In this document: positions 26,895 to 35,921 of the stretch, in pieces | Layout of the letters: every line of letters begins with the position of its first letter | Position numbering within the stretch: position 1 is the first letter of the stretch | Source: Burkholderiales bacterium | Lineage (GTDB): Bacteria; Pseudomonadota; Gammaproteobacteria; Burkholderiales; Nitrosomonadaceae | Reading direction: 5' to 3' | Assembly: GCA_024235755.1 (NCBI GenBank) | Contig: JACKLV010000001.1 | Location: 223,805 to 287,804, forward strand | Length of the DNA: 64,000 bases | Notes under the pieces: model-generated | What the model was told of the DNA's origin: nothing | Databases searched by the model: none | The model's input: only the letters and a program-made list of their open reading frames with translations | Translations under genes and position numbers: made by a program

Positions 26895-28175
26895 TCAATT
26901 TTCCAGATCGGACACATCGCTTTCCAGCAAGGGAGTTTCCAGTCCTTCGATTTCCTGAAGCGCGTGCCCTGCAATTCCCTGCAAATCTCCGTACATTCCA
27001 ACCGTTGATTCAATGACTCCCTGAATCTGAGCTTCTCGTTTAGCCCACAAACGCGTCATCGATTTGCGCTCTCTATCCAGATCTGCCTGCATATCGGAAA
27101 ATTTTTCAACGATCGCTTCTACACGATGCCTGAATTTCGGGCCGGTCAGGTATTTGTATACCAACTCCATTTTGGTTTCCTGACCTTCCTGAGCCTTTCT
27201 CGTCCCCGCTATTTCAATCAGCGACTGCCTGAGTGCGATAACCAGCGGAACTGCATAGCGAGGGTGCGTTATCCAGACGCCATCGATATTGCCGAAACTT
27301 TCAATGTCTTTCGGTAATGCATTGGACACCAGCACGGCGATTTCTGCTTTGGCTGCCCGCTGGTCGTTTCGTAGCTTTGACAGCCACCCGTCACTCCAGT
27401 TCTTTGTGCGTTTGGATTCCCACAGGATTGCGCCGCACCTTTGTCCCAGTGGTCCAATCACTCGCTGGATAACATCACCGCCCAATTCTCCTTTGGCAAC
27501 CGGCTCAATGCTATCAAGCGGGAACTTCGTACTGAGTGTTATCTCCAGTTCGAGTTCCATGACTTCGCCTTGTAATTGTTGCGAACCTTGTTCCGCTTTG
27601 CGCTTGAGCTCTTCGATCTGGCGTTGCATAGAGGAGATCTGCGCTTCTTTCTCAGAAACTTTGAGTTTGAGCGCTTCTTCAGCTTCCTGACGCGCTTTAT
27701 TCCGGATAGCTTCAAGTGAAGCTTGAACCCGCTGCTCCACAGTCAGTTCAAGCTCGCGTTTTGCGTCATCAAGCTCACGATGCTTGCGGAGCAAATCCGC
27801 TTGTGTTTTTTGAGCTTCCGCGAGCTTCTCGTCCCGCTGTTTAAGTATTGCCTCGAGTTCATTGATTTCCTTCGCTTTTGCCTCCAAATCGTTTGCCGCT
27901 GCCAGCTTTGCTTTTTTGGCCTCCTCTTCAACAATTGCCGTTCTCTCTTGCTTCAGTTTCTCGGCAACCTGATCTTCTATGACTTTTTGAGCATCCTCTA
28001 CAGCTTTTTGTTGCGCTCGAACATCCGCCTCTCTTCTGGCAACCTCGGCTTCTTTCTGTAGAATCCTGGTTTCATACTCCTTGCGCACTGTCTGAATGAG
28101 CGGGGCTGCGAGAGATTCCGTCAGTTTGATCTCCGTGGAACAGTTCGGGCATATAATAGTCGGCTCTGTCGTCAT
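26895..28175 (-). CDS. DUF2130 domain protein with coiled coil
   Basis: A 426-residue protein. It opens with a zinc-ribbon-like CPNCSTEIKL (one CXXC visible), then a long coiled coil (about residues 30-205) rich in Glu, Lys and Gln, then a globular DUF2130 domain (about 210-400) with ILWESKRTKNWSDGW, a Glu-x-Lys pattern resembling restriction-endonuclease folds. DUF2130 proteins are widespread but not functionally defined. It stands alone between gluQ and the region upstream of the N-ATPase operon. Confidence 0.8.
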   Translation of the reverse strand: MTTEPTIICPNCSTEIKLTESLAAPLIQTVRKEYETRILQKEAEVARREADVRAQQKAVEDAQKVIEDQVAEKLKQERTAIVEEEAKKAKLAAANDLEAKAKEINELEAILKQRDEKLAEAQKTQADLLRKHRELDDAKRELELTVEQRVQASLEAIRNKARQEAEEALKLKVSEKEAQISSMQRQIEELKRKAEQGSQQLQGEVMELELEITLSTKFPLDSIEPVAKGELGGDVIQRVIGPLGQRCGAILWESKRTKNWSDGWLSKLRNDQRAAKAEIAVLVSNALPKDIESFGNIDGVWITHPRYAVPLVIALRQSLIEIAGTRKAQEGQETKMELVYKYLTGPKFRHRVEAIVEKFSDMQADLDRERKSMTRLWAKREAQIQGVIESTVGMYGDLQGIAGHALQEIEGLETPLLESDVSDLEN

Positions 28176-28312
28176 CTATTCTCCTGCTTTACTCATATGA
28201 TATTGCCGGGCATATTGATTCCATTTTCATTCCATCATTTGGTACAGTTACGCTAGAATTGCGTCATTGAAAAGAATGGATTTACGTGAATAAACAGACA
28301 ATTTAATACAAC

Positions 28313-28618
28313 ATGACAGATTCAACAAAGTATATTGGCATCAATCAAGACAAAAACAATGGATTGACACATCTGGGTCGCATTGTCCGGGATGCATGGG
28401 TATTTGGTATTTTACCCGAATCTGAGACCTGCGCAGGCTGGGATCGCTCACAAATGCAAAACTTATATGAAAAGGTTCATGCTGCGTGGGAGCCTTATGG
28501 TCACCTGCCAAGCCGTTTGCCGGAAGAATTGCAGGCTCGGCACTCACGCATCTACGACCACGCCATTCAGACTGCAAAAGCCAAAGGCTGGAATCCTGAA
28601 CTGGATGAAGACGATTAA
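28313..28618 (+). CDS. Conserved small protein of unknown function
   Basis: A 101-residue acidic protein, no signal or membrane segment. It has a compact, well-balanced sequence (for example GLTHLGRIVRDAWVFGILPESETC and LPEELQARHSRIYD) that looks like real coding sequence. I do not recognise a named family. It lies just upstream of the N-ATPase operon on the same strand. There is no obvious ribosome site within 12 nt of the ATG. Confidence 0.6.
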   Translation: MTDSTKYIGINQDKNNGLTHLGRIVRDAWVFGILPESETCAGWDRSQMQNLYEKVHAAWEPYGHLPSRLPEELQARHSRIYDHAIQTAKAKGWNPELDEDD

Positions 28619-28623
28619 TATCG

Positions 28624-28746
28624 TTGCAGTTACACAACCGATTTAAACCGTATGATGCTGTAACACTCAACCATGAACTCCTTTTATTACAGTTACCCAA
28701 TCTTAACCAACAGGAAGTTGAATTCAGGCTGAAACTATTACAATGA
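28624..28746 (+). CDS. Candidate 40-residue leader ORF overlapping atpD
   Basis: An open frame starts at TTG and ends in TGA that overlaps the atpD ATG as ATGA. The predicted 40-residue product is Leu/Gln/Asn-rich and amphipathic (ending VEFRLKLLQ). The 4-bp overlap is typical of translational coupling. There is no ATG start and no clear ribosome site, so this may be chance. Confidence 0.3.
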   Translation: MQLHNRFKPYDAVTLNHELLLLQLPNLNQQEVEFRLKLLQ

Positions 28747-30146
28747 ATCAAAGCATATCAACCGAACGCAATCAACCACATGGCCAGGTTGTCGCGGTTC
28801 AGGGAAATGTGGTTGATGTGCGTTTTAAACCACCGTTGCCGGCACGCAATTTTCAATTGCTGACAGGCACCGATGAACAGGTCGTACTGGAAGTTCAATT
28901 ACATCTGGATACATCCACAGTACGCTGCATTGCTCTCAATTCCACGAGGCGCCTAGGCCGGGGGATGTCTGTACGCAATACCGGCACCACCCTGCAAATG
29001 CCTGTCGGCGAGGCGTTGCTCGGGCGCATGCTGAATGTATTTGGCGAGACAATTGACGGAATTGACACCCCGATTGAAGCGCAGGCATACTGGCCCATCC
29101 ACAGGCCGCTGCTGCCACTAGCGGAACGGACTACCAGCACAGAAATTTTCGAAACCGGTATCAAGGCCATTGATTTGCTGTCGCCCTTGGAGCGCGGTGG
29201 AAAATCGGGCATGTTCGGCGGCGCAGGCGTTGGAAAAACAGTGTTGATCAATGAACTCATCAACAACATGGCCGAACAGTATGAAGGTATCAGTCTGTTC
29301 TGCGGTATCGGTGAACGCATGCGCGAGGCTGAAGAAATGTACCGCGCGATGAAAGAATCAGGCGTGCTGGAAAAAGCGATTTTGGTCTATGGACAAATGA
29401 ACGAACCGCCGGGTGCGCGTTTTCGTGTCGGCCATGCCGCGATGACTATCGCCGAATATTTCCGCGATGTGATCAAACGCGATGTCCTGCTGCTGATCGA
29501 CAATGTATTTCGTTTCGTGCAATCGGGCACGGAAGTCTCAGGCCTGATGGGCAGAATCCCATCGCGCGTAGGTTACCAGCCGACACTGGCGACCGAACTG
29601 GCCAAACTGGAAGAGCGGATTTGCAGCTCTCAGAACGGCAGCATCACGTCAGTACAAGCGGTTTATGTTCCAGCTGACGATTTAACGGATCCATCAGCCA
29701 CGCATATTTTTGCGCATTTGTCTGCGTCTATCGTGCTTTCCCGAAAAAGGGCCAGTCAGGGTTTTTATCCGGCGATAGACACCCTGCAAACCGAATCCAA
29801 AATGCTGACCCCCACCGTGGTCGGCAAACGGCATTATCGCGTAGCCCAGAGCGTGCGCAGCACGCTGGCAGAGTACGAGGATCTCAAAGACATTATCGCC
29901 ATGCTCGGCATAGAAGAGCTCTCCCGTGAAGATCGTATGACAGTCAACAAAGCACGCCGGTTGGAACGCTTTCTCACTCAGCCCTTCTATACAACCGAGC
30001 AATACACAGGTCAAACCGGCAAACGGGTTTCCTTACAACAAACGATTGAAGGGTGCGAACGCATCCTGGCCGGAGAGTTTGCAGACGTTGGTGAAAAGGC
30101 CTTTTATATGATTGGCGCAATCGATGAAATTGACAGCAAAGGCTAA
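28743..30146 (+). CDS. atpD: N-type ATPase beta subunit
   Basis: Catalytic subunit of a rotary ATPase. Walker A is GGAGVGKTVL (about residue 157), followed by the GERMREAEEMY and LLLIDNVFRF segments typical of F-type beta subunits. At 467 residues it is full length. It opens the atpDCQRBEFAG operon, the order characteristic of N-ATPases, a horizontally spread group of F-type enzymes that co-exist with the ordinary F-ATPase. No ordinary atp operon is in this window. Confidence 0.95.
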   Translation: MNQSISTERNQPHGQVVAVQGNVVDVRFKPPLPARNFQLLTGTDEQVVLEVQLHLDTSTVRCIALNSTRRLGRGMSVRNTGTTLQMPVGEALLGRMLNVFGETIDGIDTPIEAQAYWPIHRPLLPLAERTTSTEIFETGIKAIDLLSPLERGGKSGMFGGAGVGKTVLINELINNMAEQYEGISLFCGIGERMREAEEMYRAMKESGVLEKAILVYGQMNEPPGARFRVGHAAMTIAEYFRDVIKRDVLLLIDNVFRFVQSGTEVSGLMGRIPSRVGYQPTLATELAKLEERICSSQNGSITSVQAVYVPADDLTDPSATHIFAHLSASIVLSRKRASQGFYPAIDTLQTESKMLTPTVVGKRHYRVAQSVRSTLAEYEDLKDIIAMLGIEELSREDRMTVNKARRLERFLTQPFYTTEQYTGQTGKRVSLQQTIEGCERILAGEFADVGEKAFYMIGAIDEIDSKG

Positions 30147-30149
30147 ACA

Positions 30150-30578
30150 GTGAACGAGAACAATAGGGAAAATACCGTGACAGACATGCGGTTGCAGGTC
30201 CTGCTGCCGACCGAAATACTGGTGGACGAACGCGCAACCAAAATTATTGCCGAAGCAGAAAACGGCTCTTTTTGTCTGCTGCCCAGGCATATCGACTTTG
30301 TCGCAGCGCTGGTGCCTGGCATTTTAAGTTTTTTTCCGCCAGATGGCGGCGAATGCTTTGCCGCTGTGGATGAAGGCATTTTGGTCAAATGCGGTCACGA
30401 AGTCTTTGTATCGACTTTGAACGGTGTGCGCGGGACCGATCTGAATCAATTGGCGGCGTTGATCGATGAACGTTTTCTCGATCTGGATGAACATGAACGC
30501 AAGGCGCGCACGGCGCTAGCGCGGCTTGAAGCAGGCACGTTGCGCGGTTTTAAAGAATTGCAGGATAAAAAACTATGA
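30150..30578 (+). CDS. atpC: N-type ATPase epsilon subunit
   Basis: A 142-residue epsilon subunit with an N-terminal beta-sandwich (RLQVLLPTEILVDE, GSFCLLPRHIDFV) and a C-terminal helical pair. The GTG at 30150 follows atpD by 3 nt; a second GTG at 30177 with an AGGGAA upstream would remove nine residues and fits other N-ATPase epsilon starts as well. The second position in the operon, straight after beta, is diagnostic for N-ATPases. Confidence 0.88.
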   Translation: MNENNRENTVTDMRLQVLLPTEILVDERATKIIAEAENGSFCLLPRHIDFVAALVPGILSFFPPDGGECFAAVDEGILVKCGHEVFVSTLNGVRGTDLNQLAALIDERFLDLDEHERKARTALARLEAGTLRGFKELQDKKL

Positions 30579-30907
30579 ACAAAGAAGCGCCTCCCGAAAA
30601 AGACAAATCATTAGAGCAGGAATCTTATCCAGTCGAAAAACTGGGTGAGCAGATAGGTCACCAGGCCAGGCGAAAGCTTCAAGCGCGCGATAAAGACAAG
30701 CGCACCGTCTGGTTCGGATTCGGTATGTTTGGCCTCGTCGGCTGGTCCGTGGCGATACCCACGATCATCGGCATTGCTATTGGGCTCTGGCTGGACCGCG
30801 AATGGCCTGGCCGTGTTTCATGGACGCTGACCTTTCTAATCATTGGCATAACCCTGGGTTGCTTGAATGCATGGTATTGGATCAAACATGAAAGCGGGCG
30901 CGAATAA
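30575..30907 (+). CDS. atpQ: N-ATPase AtpQ (AtpI-like membrane protein)
   Basis: A 110-residue protein with a charged N-terminal half and two membrane helices (about 47-68 and 80-100) separated by LDREWPGR, matching the AtpI/AtpQ group. It overlaps atpC by 4 bp. AtpQ and AtpR are found specifically in N-ATPase operons; they are thought to help assemble the rotor or move magnesium or calcium, without firm proof. Confidence 0.85.
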   Translation: MNKEAPPEKDKSLEQESYPVEKLGEQIGHQARRKLQARDKDKRTVWFGFGMFGLVGWSVAIPTIIGIAIGLWLDREWPGRVSWTLTFLIIGITLGCLNAWYWIKHESGRE

Positions 30908-30922
30908 GTTCAGTGAGGGATT

Positions 30923-31234
30923 ATGATGCATGATTTGCTTATTCTGATATTAATGTTTGCGGGCGGCATGATACTCGGCGTTGTTTACTTTTCCGGCCTA
31001 TGGTTTACAGTACGGTATATCAAGAACGGCGCACATCCGGCTTTCTGGCTGATCGCCAGTCTGATCCTGCGCCTGACCTTACTACTGGCCGTCTTTTATC
31101 TGATCCTAAGTTATGGGCACTGGGGGCATTTGCTCGCGGTACTTGCCGGATTCGTAGCCGTGCGTATTCTTTCAGTCCGCAACATGCGCCGCCAGTTATC
31201 GGCAAGCGTTGATACAAAGGAGAAACCGTTATGA
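30923..31234 (+). CDS. atpR: N-ATPase AtpR membrane protein
   Basis: A 103-residue protein with three predicted membrane helices (about 4-25, 37-58, 62-82). The family carries a conserved Arg in the membrane, visible here in LILRLTLL or AVRILSVR, proposed to face the c subunit's carboxylate. It overlaps atpB by 4 bp (ATGA). It starts with an ATG preceded by GAGG. Confidence 0.82.
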   Translation: MMHDLLILILMFAGGMILGVVYFSGLWFTVRYIKNGAHPAFWLIASLILRLTLLLAVFYLILSYGHWGHLLAVLAGFVAVRILSVRNMRRQLSASVDTKEKPL

Positions 31235-31929
31235 CAATCAGTCCAGACAGTATTATTTTCTGGCAATGGGGTACGGTGTCTCTGAACGCAACGATTGTCT
31301 ACACCTGGCTGGTGATGGCATTATTGACTGCGATTTCCTGGTTGGTCACACGCCGGTTAACCACAGGCACAAAAATTTCACGCTGGCAGAATTTGCTGGA
31401 AGTACTGGTGACCGGAATACGCGACCAGATCAAAGAAGTCAGCCATCAGCAACCGGGCAAGTATTTACCGTTTGTCGGCACGTTATTTTTGTTTATCGCG
31501 ATGGCCAATCTGCTGAATGTAGTGCCCGGCTATATGGCGCCAACCGGTTCGCTTTCAACGACCACGGCGCTGGCCATCTGTGTTTTCGTTGCCGTGCCGA
31601 TTTACGGTATTGCCTATGAAGGACCTTTGATCTATCTTGCGCATTATGTCAGGCCAACCCTGCTTATGCTGCCTTTCAATATCATCGGCGAGATTTCACG
31701 CACGATTGCGCTGGCGGTGCGCCTCTATGGCAATATCATGAGCGGCACGGTGATTGTAGCCATCCTGCTGAGCCTAACACCGTACTTTTTCCCGGTTGTA
31801 ATGCAGCTGCTCGGACTGCTGACCGGCATGATTCAGGCTTACATCTTTGCCATTTTAGCGATGGTTTATATCGCCTCGGCAACCTCGGCGCACGCGGAAA
31901 AACAAGGTCCAGCCAAAACAGAAAACTAA
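31231..31929 (+). CDS. atpB: N-type ATPase a subunit
   Basis: A 232-residue stator membrane subunit that forms the ion half-channels. The essential stator Arg is in LAVRLYGNIMSG (about residue 165). Several membrane helices span the protein, and a C-terminal helix with MIQAYIFAILAMVYIA is typical of a subunits. It is shorter than the 260-290 residues of ordinary proteobacterial a subunits, as usual for N-ATPases. Confidence 0.93.
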   Translation: MTISPDSIIFWQWGTVSLNATIVYTWLVMALLTAISWLVTRRLTTGTKISRWQNLLEVLVTGIRDQIKEVSHQQPGKYLPFVGTLFLFIAMANLLNVVPGYMAPTGSLSTTTALAICVFVAVPIYGIAYEGPLIYLAHYVRPTLLMLPFNIIGEISRTIALAVRLYGNIMSGTVIVAILLSLTPYFFPVVMQLLGLLTGMIQAYIFAILAMVYIASATSAHAEKQGPAKTEN

Positions 31930-31950
31930 CATTGATCAAGGAGGTTCAGC

Positions 31951-32226
31951 TTGGATAATATTTCACTTATTGGCATGATATCCATCGTCACAGCAGGTCT
32001 GACGATCGCGATTGGCTCCATCGGTCCCGCATTTGGCGAAGCACGCGCAGTAGCCCAGGCCTTAAGCGCGATTGCCCAGCAGCCGGACGAATCGGCGACA
32101 ATTACGCGGACACTGTTTGTCGGTCTAGCCATGATCGAATCCACGGCAATTTATTGTTTTGTGGTAGCGATGATTCTGATTTTTGCCAACCCTTTCTGGG
32201 ATTATGTAACAACTGCAGGAGGTTGA
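31951..32226 (+). CDS. atpE: N-type ATPase c subunit (rotor ring)
   Basis: A 91-residue hairpin of two membrane helices. Helix 1 has GPAFGEARAV with Glu30; helix 2 has MIESTAIY with Glu63-Ser64-Thr65 and Tyr68. The EST..Y set corresponds to the sodium ligands of the Ilyobacter c ring, with Glu30 where that ring has Gln32. The start is TTG with a strong AAGGAGG site. Sequence suggests sodium-type ligands, but a related N-ATPase ring (Burkholderia pseudomallei) was reported proton-specific, so the ion is open. Confidence 0.94.
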   Translation: MDNISLIGMISIVTAGLTIAIGSIGPAFGEARAVAQALSAIAQQPDESATITRTLFVGLAMIESTAIYCFVVAMILIFANPFWDYVTTAGG

Positions 32227-32229
32227 TGC

Positions 32230-33012
32230 ATGAGCATAGACTGGATTACGGTCTCGGCGCAAATAGTCAACTTTTTGATTCTGGTCTGGTTGCTGAAGCG
32301 TTTTTTATACCAGCCGGTGATCCGGGCCATGGATCGCCGCGAACAGCAGATCGCAGCGCAGTTGGACCAGGCCCAAGCGCGCGAACAAAACGCCAACGAA
32401 AAGGCACAGGAATATCAGGCAATGGCCAAGGAACTGGAACGCACGAGAAATGCCATTTTGTCCGATGCACATGAAAAAGCCGAACAACAAAGAAGGCAAT
32501 TGCTGGATGAAGCACGTCAGGAAGTCACTAAAACTCGAGATCACTGGCACAGACAGTTCCAACAGGAAAAGGAAGAATTCCTGAACAATATGCGCAGTCA
32601 AATTTCAAACACGGTTCAAAACATTGCGCGCAAAGCCTTGGACGACCTGGCCGATGCCGAGCTTGAAGAACAGATCATTACTTCCTTTATCAACCGTCTC
32701 AGTTCCCTGGATCAACAATCACAGACCTTGTTGCAGAAAGCATCGCGGGAATCGTCCGAGCCGGTTCGCATAACCAGCACATTCAAACTGGATTCAGCAG
32801 CACGAAAAAGACTCACTCATGCGATTCACGCGCATCTTATCGATGGCGCCATAGTGGAATATGACGAGTCTTCCGAGTTGTTATGCGGCATTGCATTAAT
32901 GGCCGGAGAAGGGCAATTGAGCTGGAATCTTGCCGATTATATCCAACGGCTCGGTCAGGATGTAGAGAAAGCGCTCTCCCCCGCCGCACGTCCTGAAACA
33001 CAAAAGGAATAA
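32230..33012 (+). CDS. atpF: N-type ATPase long b subunit
   Basis: A 260-residue peripheral-stalk subunit: one N-terminal membrane helix (about 5-25), a long charged coiled coil (about 35-150), and a C-terminal domain (about 150-250) that takes the place of the separate delta subunit, which is absent from this operon. This extended b is a hallmark of N-ATPases. It follows atpE by 3 nt. Confidence 0.9.
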   Translation: MSIDWITVSAQIVNFLILVWLLKRFLYQPVIRAMDRREQQIAAQLDQAQAREQNANEKAQEYQAMAKELERTRNAILSDAHEKAEQQRRQLLDEARQEVTKTRDHWHRQFQQEKEEFLNNMRSQISNTVQNIARKALDDLADAELEEQIITSFINRLSSLDQQSQTLLQKASRESSEPVRITSTFKLDSAARKRLTHAIHAHLIDGAIVEYDESSELLCGIALMAGEGQLSWNLADYIQRLGQDVEKALSPAARPETQKE

Positions 33013-33016
33013 ATTC

Positions 33017-34534
33017 TTGTTAGAACAGTTGCTGAACGAAACGCTCACAACACTGAATCGGGTAGTCGGGCAACGCACACATCCGCTGCATGCACGGGAA
33101 ACAGGACGTGTAACGCACGTTGGCGGCGGCATTGCCCGAATCAAAGGACTGTCCAGCATCCGGTCGGAGGAACTGGTGAGCTTTCCGGGTGACGTACTGG
33201 GTGTGGCGATCAACCTGGAACCGCACCAAGTCGGTGTCATCCTGCTTGGCGATAGCGACAAATTGACGGCAGGCATCGATGTCAGCGCCACCGGACGCGA
33301 AGCCGACACACCGGTCGGAGAAGGCCTGCTGGGCAGGGTAATTGACGCTACTGGCCACATACTGGACCGAGGCAAGCCGTTGCGTTTCAAGGAACGGCGT
33401 CCAGTGGAGCGGCCCGCACCGGCCATCATCGAACGCGCTCCAGTAACGGTACCGCTGGAAACCGGCATTAAAACGATCGATGCGCTGATTCCGATCGGCC
33501 GTGGTCAACGTGAATTGATTGTTGGCGACCGTCAGACAGGCAAAACTTCCGTGGCCGTTGATACCATCATCAATCAACGGAACAAGGACGTCATATGCGT
33601 CTATTGCGCCATCGGCCAGCGCGGCACGGCTGTCGCACGGGTGGTCAATACCCTGCGCCAGTTTCAGGCACTGGAAAACACCATCGTCGTAGTTGCCTCG
33701 GATGAAGACCCGCCCGGCCTGCGCTATATCACCCCTTATGCAGCCACAACGATGGCCGAATATTTCTCGGAACAGGGTAAAGATGTGCTCATCGTCTATG
33801 ACGATCTAACCCGGCACGCACGCGCTTATCGTGAATTGTCGCTGTTGCTGCGGCGTCCGCCGGGACGGGAAGCGTATCCGGGCGATATTTTTTATCTGCA
33901 TGCACGATTACTGGAAAGATCAACGCACTTGCACCAACGCAGTGGCGGCGGCTCCTTAACGGCTCTGCCGATTATTGAAACACAAGCTCAGGACATTTCG
34001 GCCTATATTCCGACCAATCTGATTTCTATCACAGACGGCCAGATTTATCTTTCACCCACACTGTTTCACAAAGGATTGCTACCCGCCATCGATGTCGGCA
34101 AATCCATATCCCGCGTGGGTGGCAAAACGCAATTTCCGGCTTTTCGCAGCGTTTCCGGCGATTTGAGGCTGTCTTATTCGCAGTTTGAAGAATTGGAAAC
34201 CTTCGCCCGTTTCGCAACGCGGCTGGACGAAGAAACGCGCGCCACCATCGAGCATGGACGGCGTGTACGAGAAGTCCTCAAGCAGGCCGAGCATCACCCA
34301 TTGCGGGGCAGCGAGCAAATGGCTGTATTGAAAGCCGCCAACGCGGGTTTACTCGATCATACGGCACTGGATAAAATTGGTGACGCCGAAACTGCTATTC
34401 AGAAACACGTGCTCAATGAACTGCCTGATCTTTGCGAACAAATGGAAACAGGCGCAAAACTTAACGAATCGCAATGGGAACAGATTCTTGAAGTAGCGCG
34501 TAAAGCGATCGCCGGAATTGAAGAGGTACCATAA
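33017..34534 (+). CDS. atpA: N-type ATPase alpha subunit
   Basis: A 505-residue non-catalytic nucleotide-binding subunit. Walker A is GDRQTGKTSV (about residue 170) and the VYDDLTRHARAYRE segment marks alpha subunits. The start is TTG, 4 nt after atpF. The stop codon overlaps a following ATG as TAATG. Confidence 0.95.
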   Translation: MLEQLLNETLTTLNRVVGQRTHPLHARETGRVTHVGGGIARIKGLSSIRSEELVSFPGDVLGVAINLEPHQVGVILLGDSDKLTAGIDVSATGREADTPVGEGLLGRVIDATGHILDRGKPLRFKERRPVERPAPAIIERAPVTVPLETGIKTIDALIPIGRGQRELIVGDRQTGKTSVAVDTIINQRNKDVICVYCAIGQRGTAVARVVNTLRQFQALENTIVVVASDEDPPGLRYITPYAATTMAEYFSEQGKDVLIVYDDLTRHARAYRELSLLLRRPPGREAYPGDIFYLHARLLERSTHLHQRSGGGSLTALPIIETQAQDISAYIPTNLISITDGQIYLSPTLFHKGLLPAIDVGKSISRVGGKTQFPAFRSVSGDLRLSYSQFEELETFARFATRLDEETRATIEHGRRVREVLKQAEHHPLRGSEQMAVLKAANAGLLDHTALDKIGDAETAIQKHVLNELPDLCEQMETGAKLNESQWEQILEVARKAIAGIEEVP

Positions 34535-34556
34535 TGCAAAACAAAAACTGACTGTC

Positions 34557-35480
34557 ATGGAGTCTCTAGAACAATTACACAGGCAGCTGGACAGCCTTGA
34601 AGAACTGCGCACGATCGTCAAAACCATGAAGGCGTTATCGGCAGCCAGCGTCAGGCAATACGAACAGGCCGTGAAAGCGCTGGACGGCTATTATCGAACC
34701 GTCGAGCGCGGCCTGCATGTCGTGCTGAAAAGCACGTCAACAATCCCATTTGCAGCGCTGAATACTCATCAACCACCAAGACTGGGGCAATCACGTCACG
34801 CGCAGCGTCTCGGCAGTATCGTTTTCGGTTCCGATCACGGTCTGTGCGGGCGGTTCAACGAGGATATAACAACCTACGCGCTGGAGCGCATGCAATCGAC
34901 GCCCGCCGATCCAAGCAATCATGTGCTGCTCGCTGTCGGCGCGCGCGTGGCGGCCAATCTTGAACACGAAGGACACACGGTTGAAGACATTTTTCTGGTA
35001 CCTGGATCGGCCACGCAAATCACTCTGAGCGTACAACAAATATTGCTCAAAATAGACGAATGGCGCGAACAAAGCAACGTCCATTATGTTTATCTGTTTT
35101 ATAACCGGCATTCAGGCGGAAAAGGCTACCGCCCAACCGGTTTCGAATTATTACCCGTCAACCTGCATCGTTTCCACCGCCTAGAAGAAGAAGTCTGGCC
35201 TTCTCGCAGCCTGCCTACTTTTACCATGAATCACGAGCAATTGTTCACGCGGTTGCTACGGCAATATCTGTTTGTCACACTTTTCCGCGCCTGCGCAGAA
35301 TCCCAGGCAAGCGAGCATTCCAGCCGGTTATCCGCCATGCAGTCCGCCCAACGCAACCTGGACGAACATTTGGAAGAAGTAACCCTGACCTTCCGCCGCG
35401 CCCGCCAAAATGTGATCACCTCGGAACTGCTGGATGTCGTGTCCGGTTTCGAGGCCATTACCAAAACGCCACTGATTTAG
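34557..35480 (+). CDS. atpG: N-type ATPase gamma subunit
   Basis: The 307-residue central stalk subunit: long N- and C-terminal helices (MESLEQLHRQLDSLEELRTIVKT region and the final 60 residues) with SDHGLCGRFNED in between, the gamma signature. I chose the ATG at 34557. An ATG at 34534 overlapping the atpA stop opens a five-codon frame that ends just before it, so the true start may once have been there. It ends the operon. Confidence 0.88.
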   Translation: MESLEQLHRQLDSLEELRTIVKTMKALSAASVRQYEQAVKALDGYYRTVERGLHVVLKSTSTIPFAALNTHQPPRLGQSRHAQRLGSIVFGSDHGLCGRFNEDITTYALERMQSTPADPSNHVLLAVGARVAANLEHEGHTVEDIFLVPGSATQITLSVQQILLKIDEWREQSNVHYVYLFYNRHSGGKGYRPTGFELLPVNLHRFHRLEEEVWPSRSLPTFTMNHEQLFTRLLRQYLFVTLFRACAESQASEHSSRLSAMQSAQRNLDEHLEEVTLTFRRARQNVITSELLDVVSGFEAITKTPLI

Positions 35481-35921
35481 TATTTAAGTGGAAGCGTATC
35501 CTCATTGCTAGGACACTGAAACGTCAAAAGGCATCGAATTTTTTCCAACTTTTGAACCAAATAGGCGTTTAATTTTTTCAGTTAGCCATGCCAGCCTTAT
35601 CCAACAAGACCTTCTCGTTGCTCTCCTGCTTTCGCTTATTTTTTATTTGAACCAGGTTGCGCTATAATAGTATTTGTTTTTCTTATCTTTGTAACAAATT
35701 CGATCAAGTATCTCCAACTATGCTAATGCTATTTACTAGCACAATGCATCTAAAATCACTTTATCTACTGGCTTTTTGTAATGCTCAGTAGAAAAGTTAC
35801 TTAAAAAAATCGTTACGATAAATAACGGTACGCAGGGTTAAAAAACTCAGCCAATAACTAGTAACTGGTCACCCTTGGTTGTGTGTTCACTTTCACACCT
35901 TAGACTACCCTGGACAGATCA
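35481..35921. other. Intergenic region with a small hairpin
   Basis: No gene is seen in these 441 bp between atpG and the FN3-like gene. CGTTA and TAACG (35812-35828 area) form a small hairpin, followed by GGTACGCAGGG and TAACTAGTAACTGG repeats. A TATAAT lies near 35671, without a well-spaced -35. It may hold a leader for the symporter cluster; I could not match it to a known riboswitch. Confidence 0.35.

Noticed and set aside
35800..35880. Possible c-di-GMP (GEMM-I) or glycine riboswitch before the FN3 gene
   Set aside because: ACGCAGGG looked suggestive, but the rest of the conserved core and the second helix are missing. Kept only as an unassigned leader.
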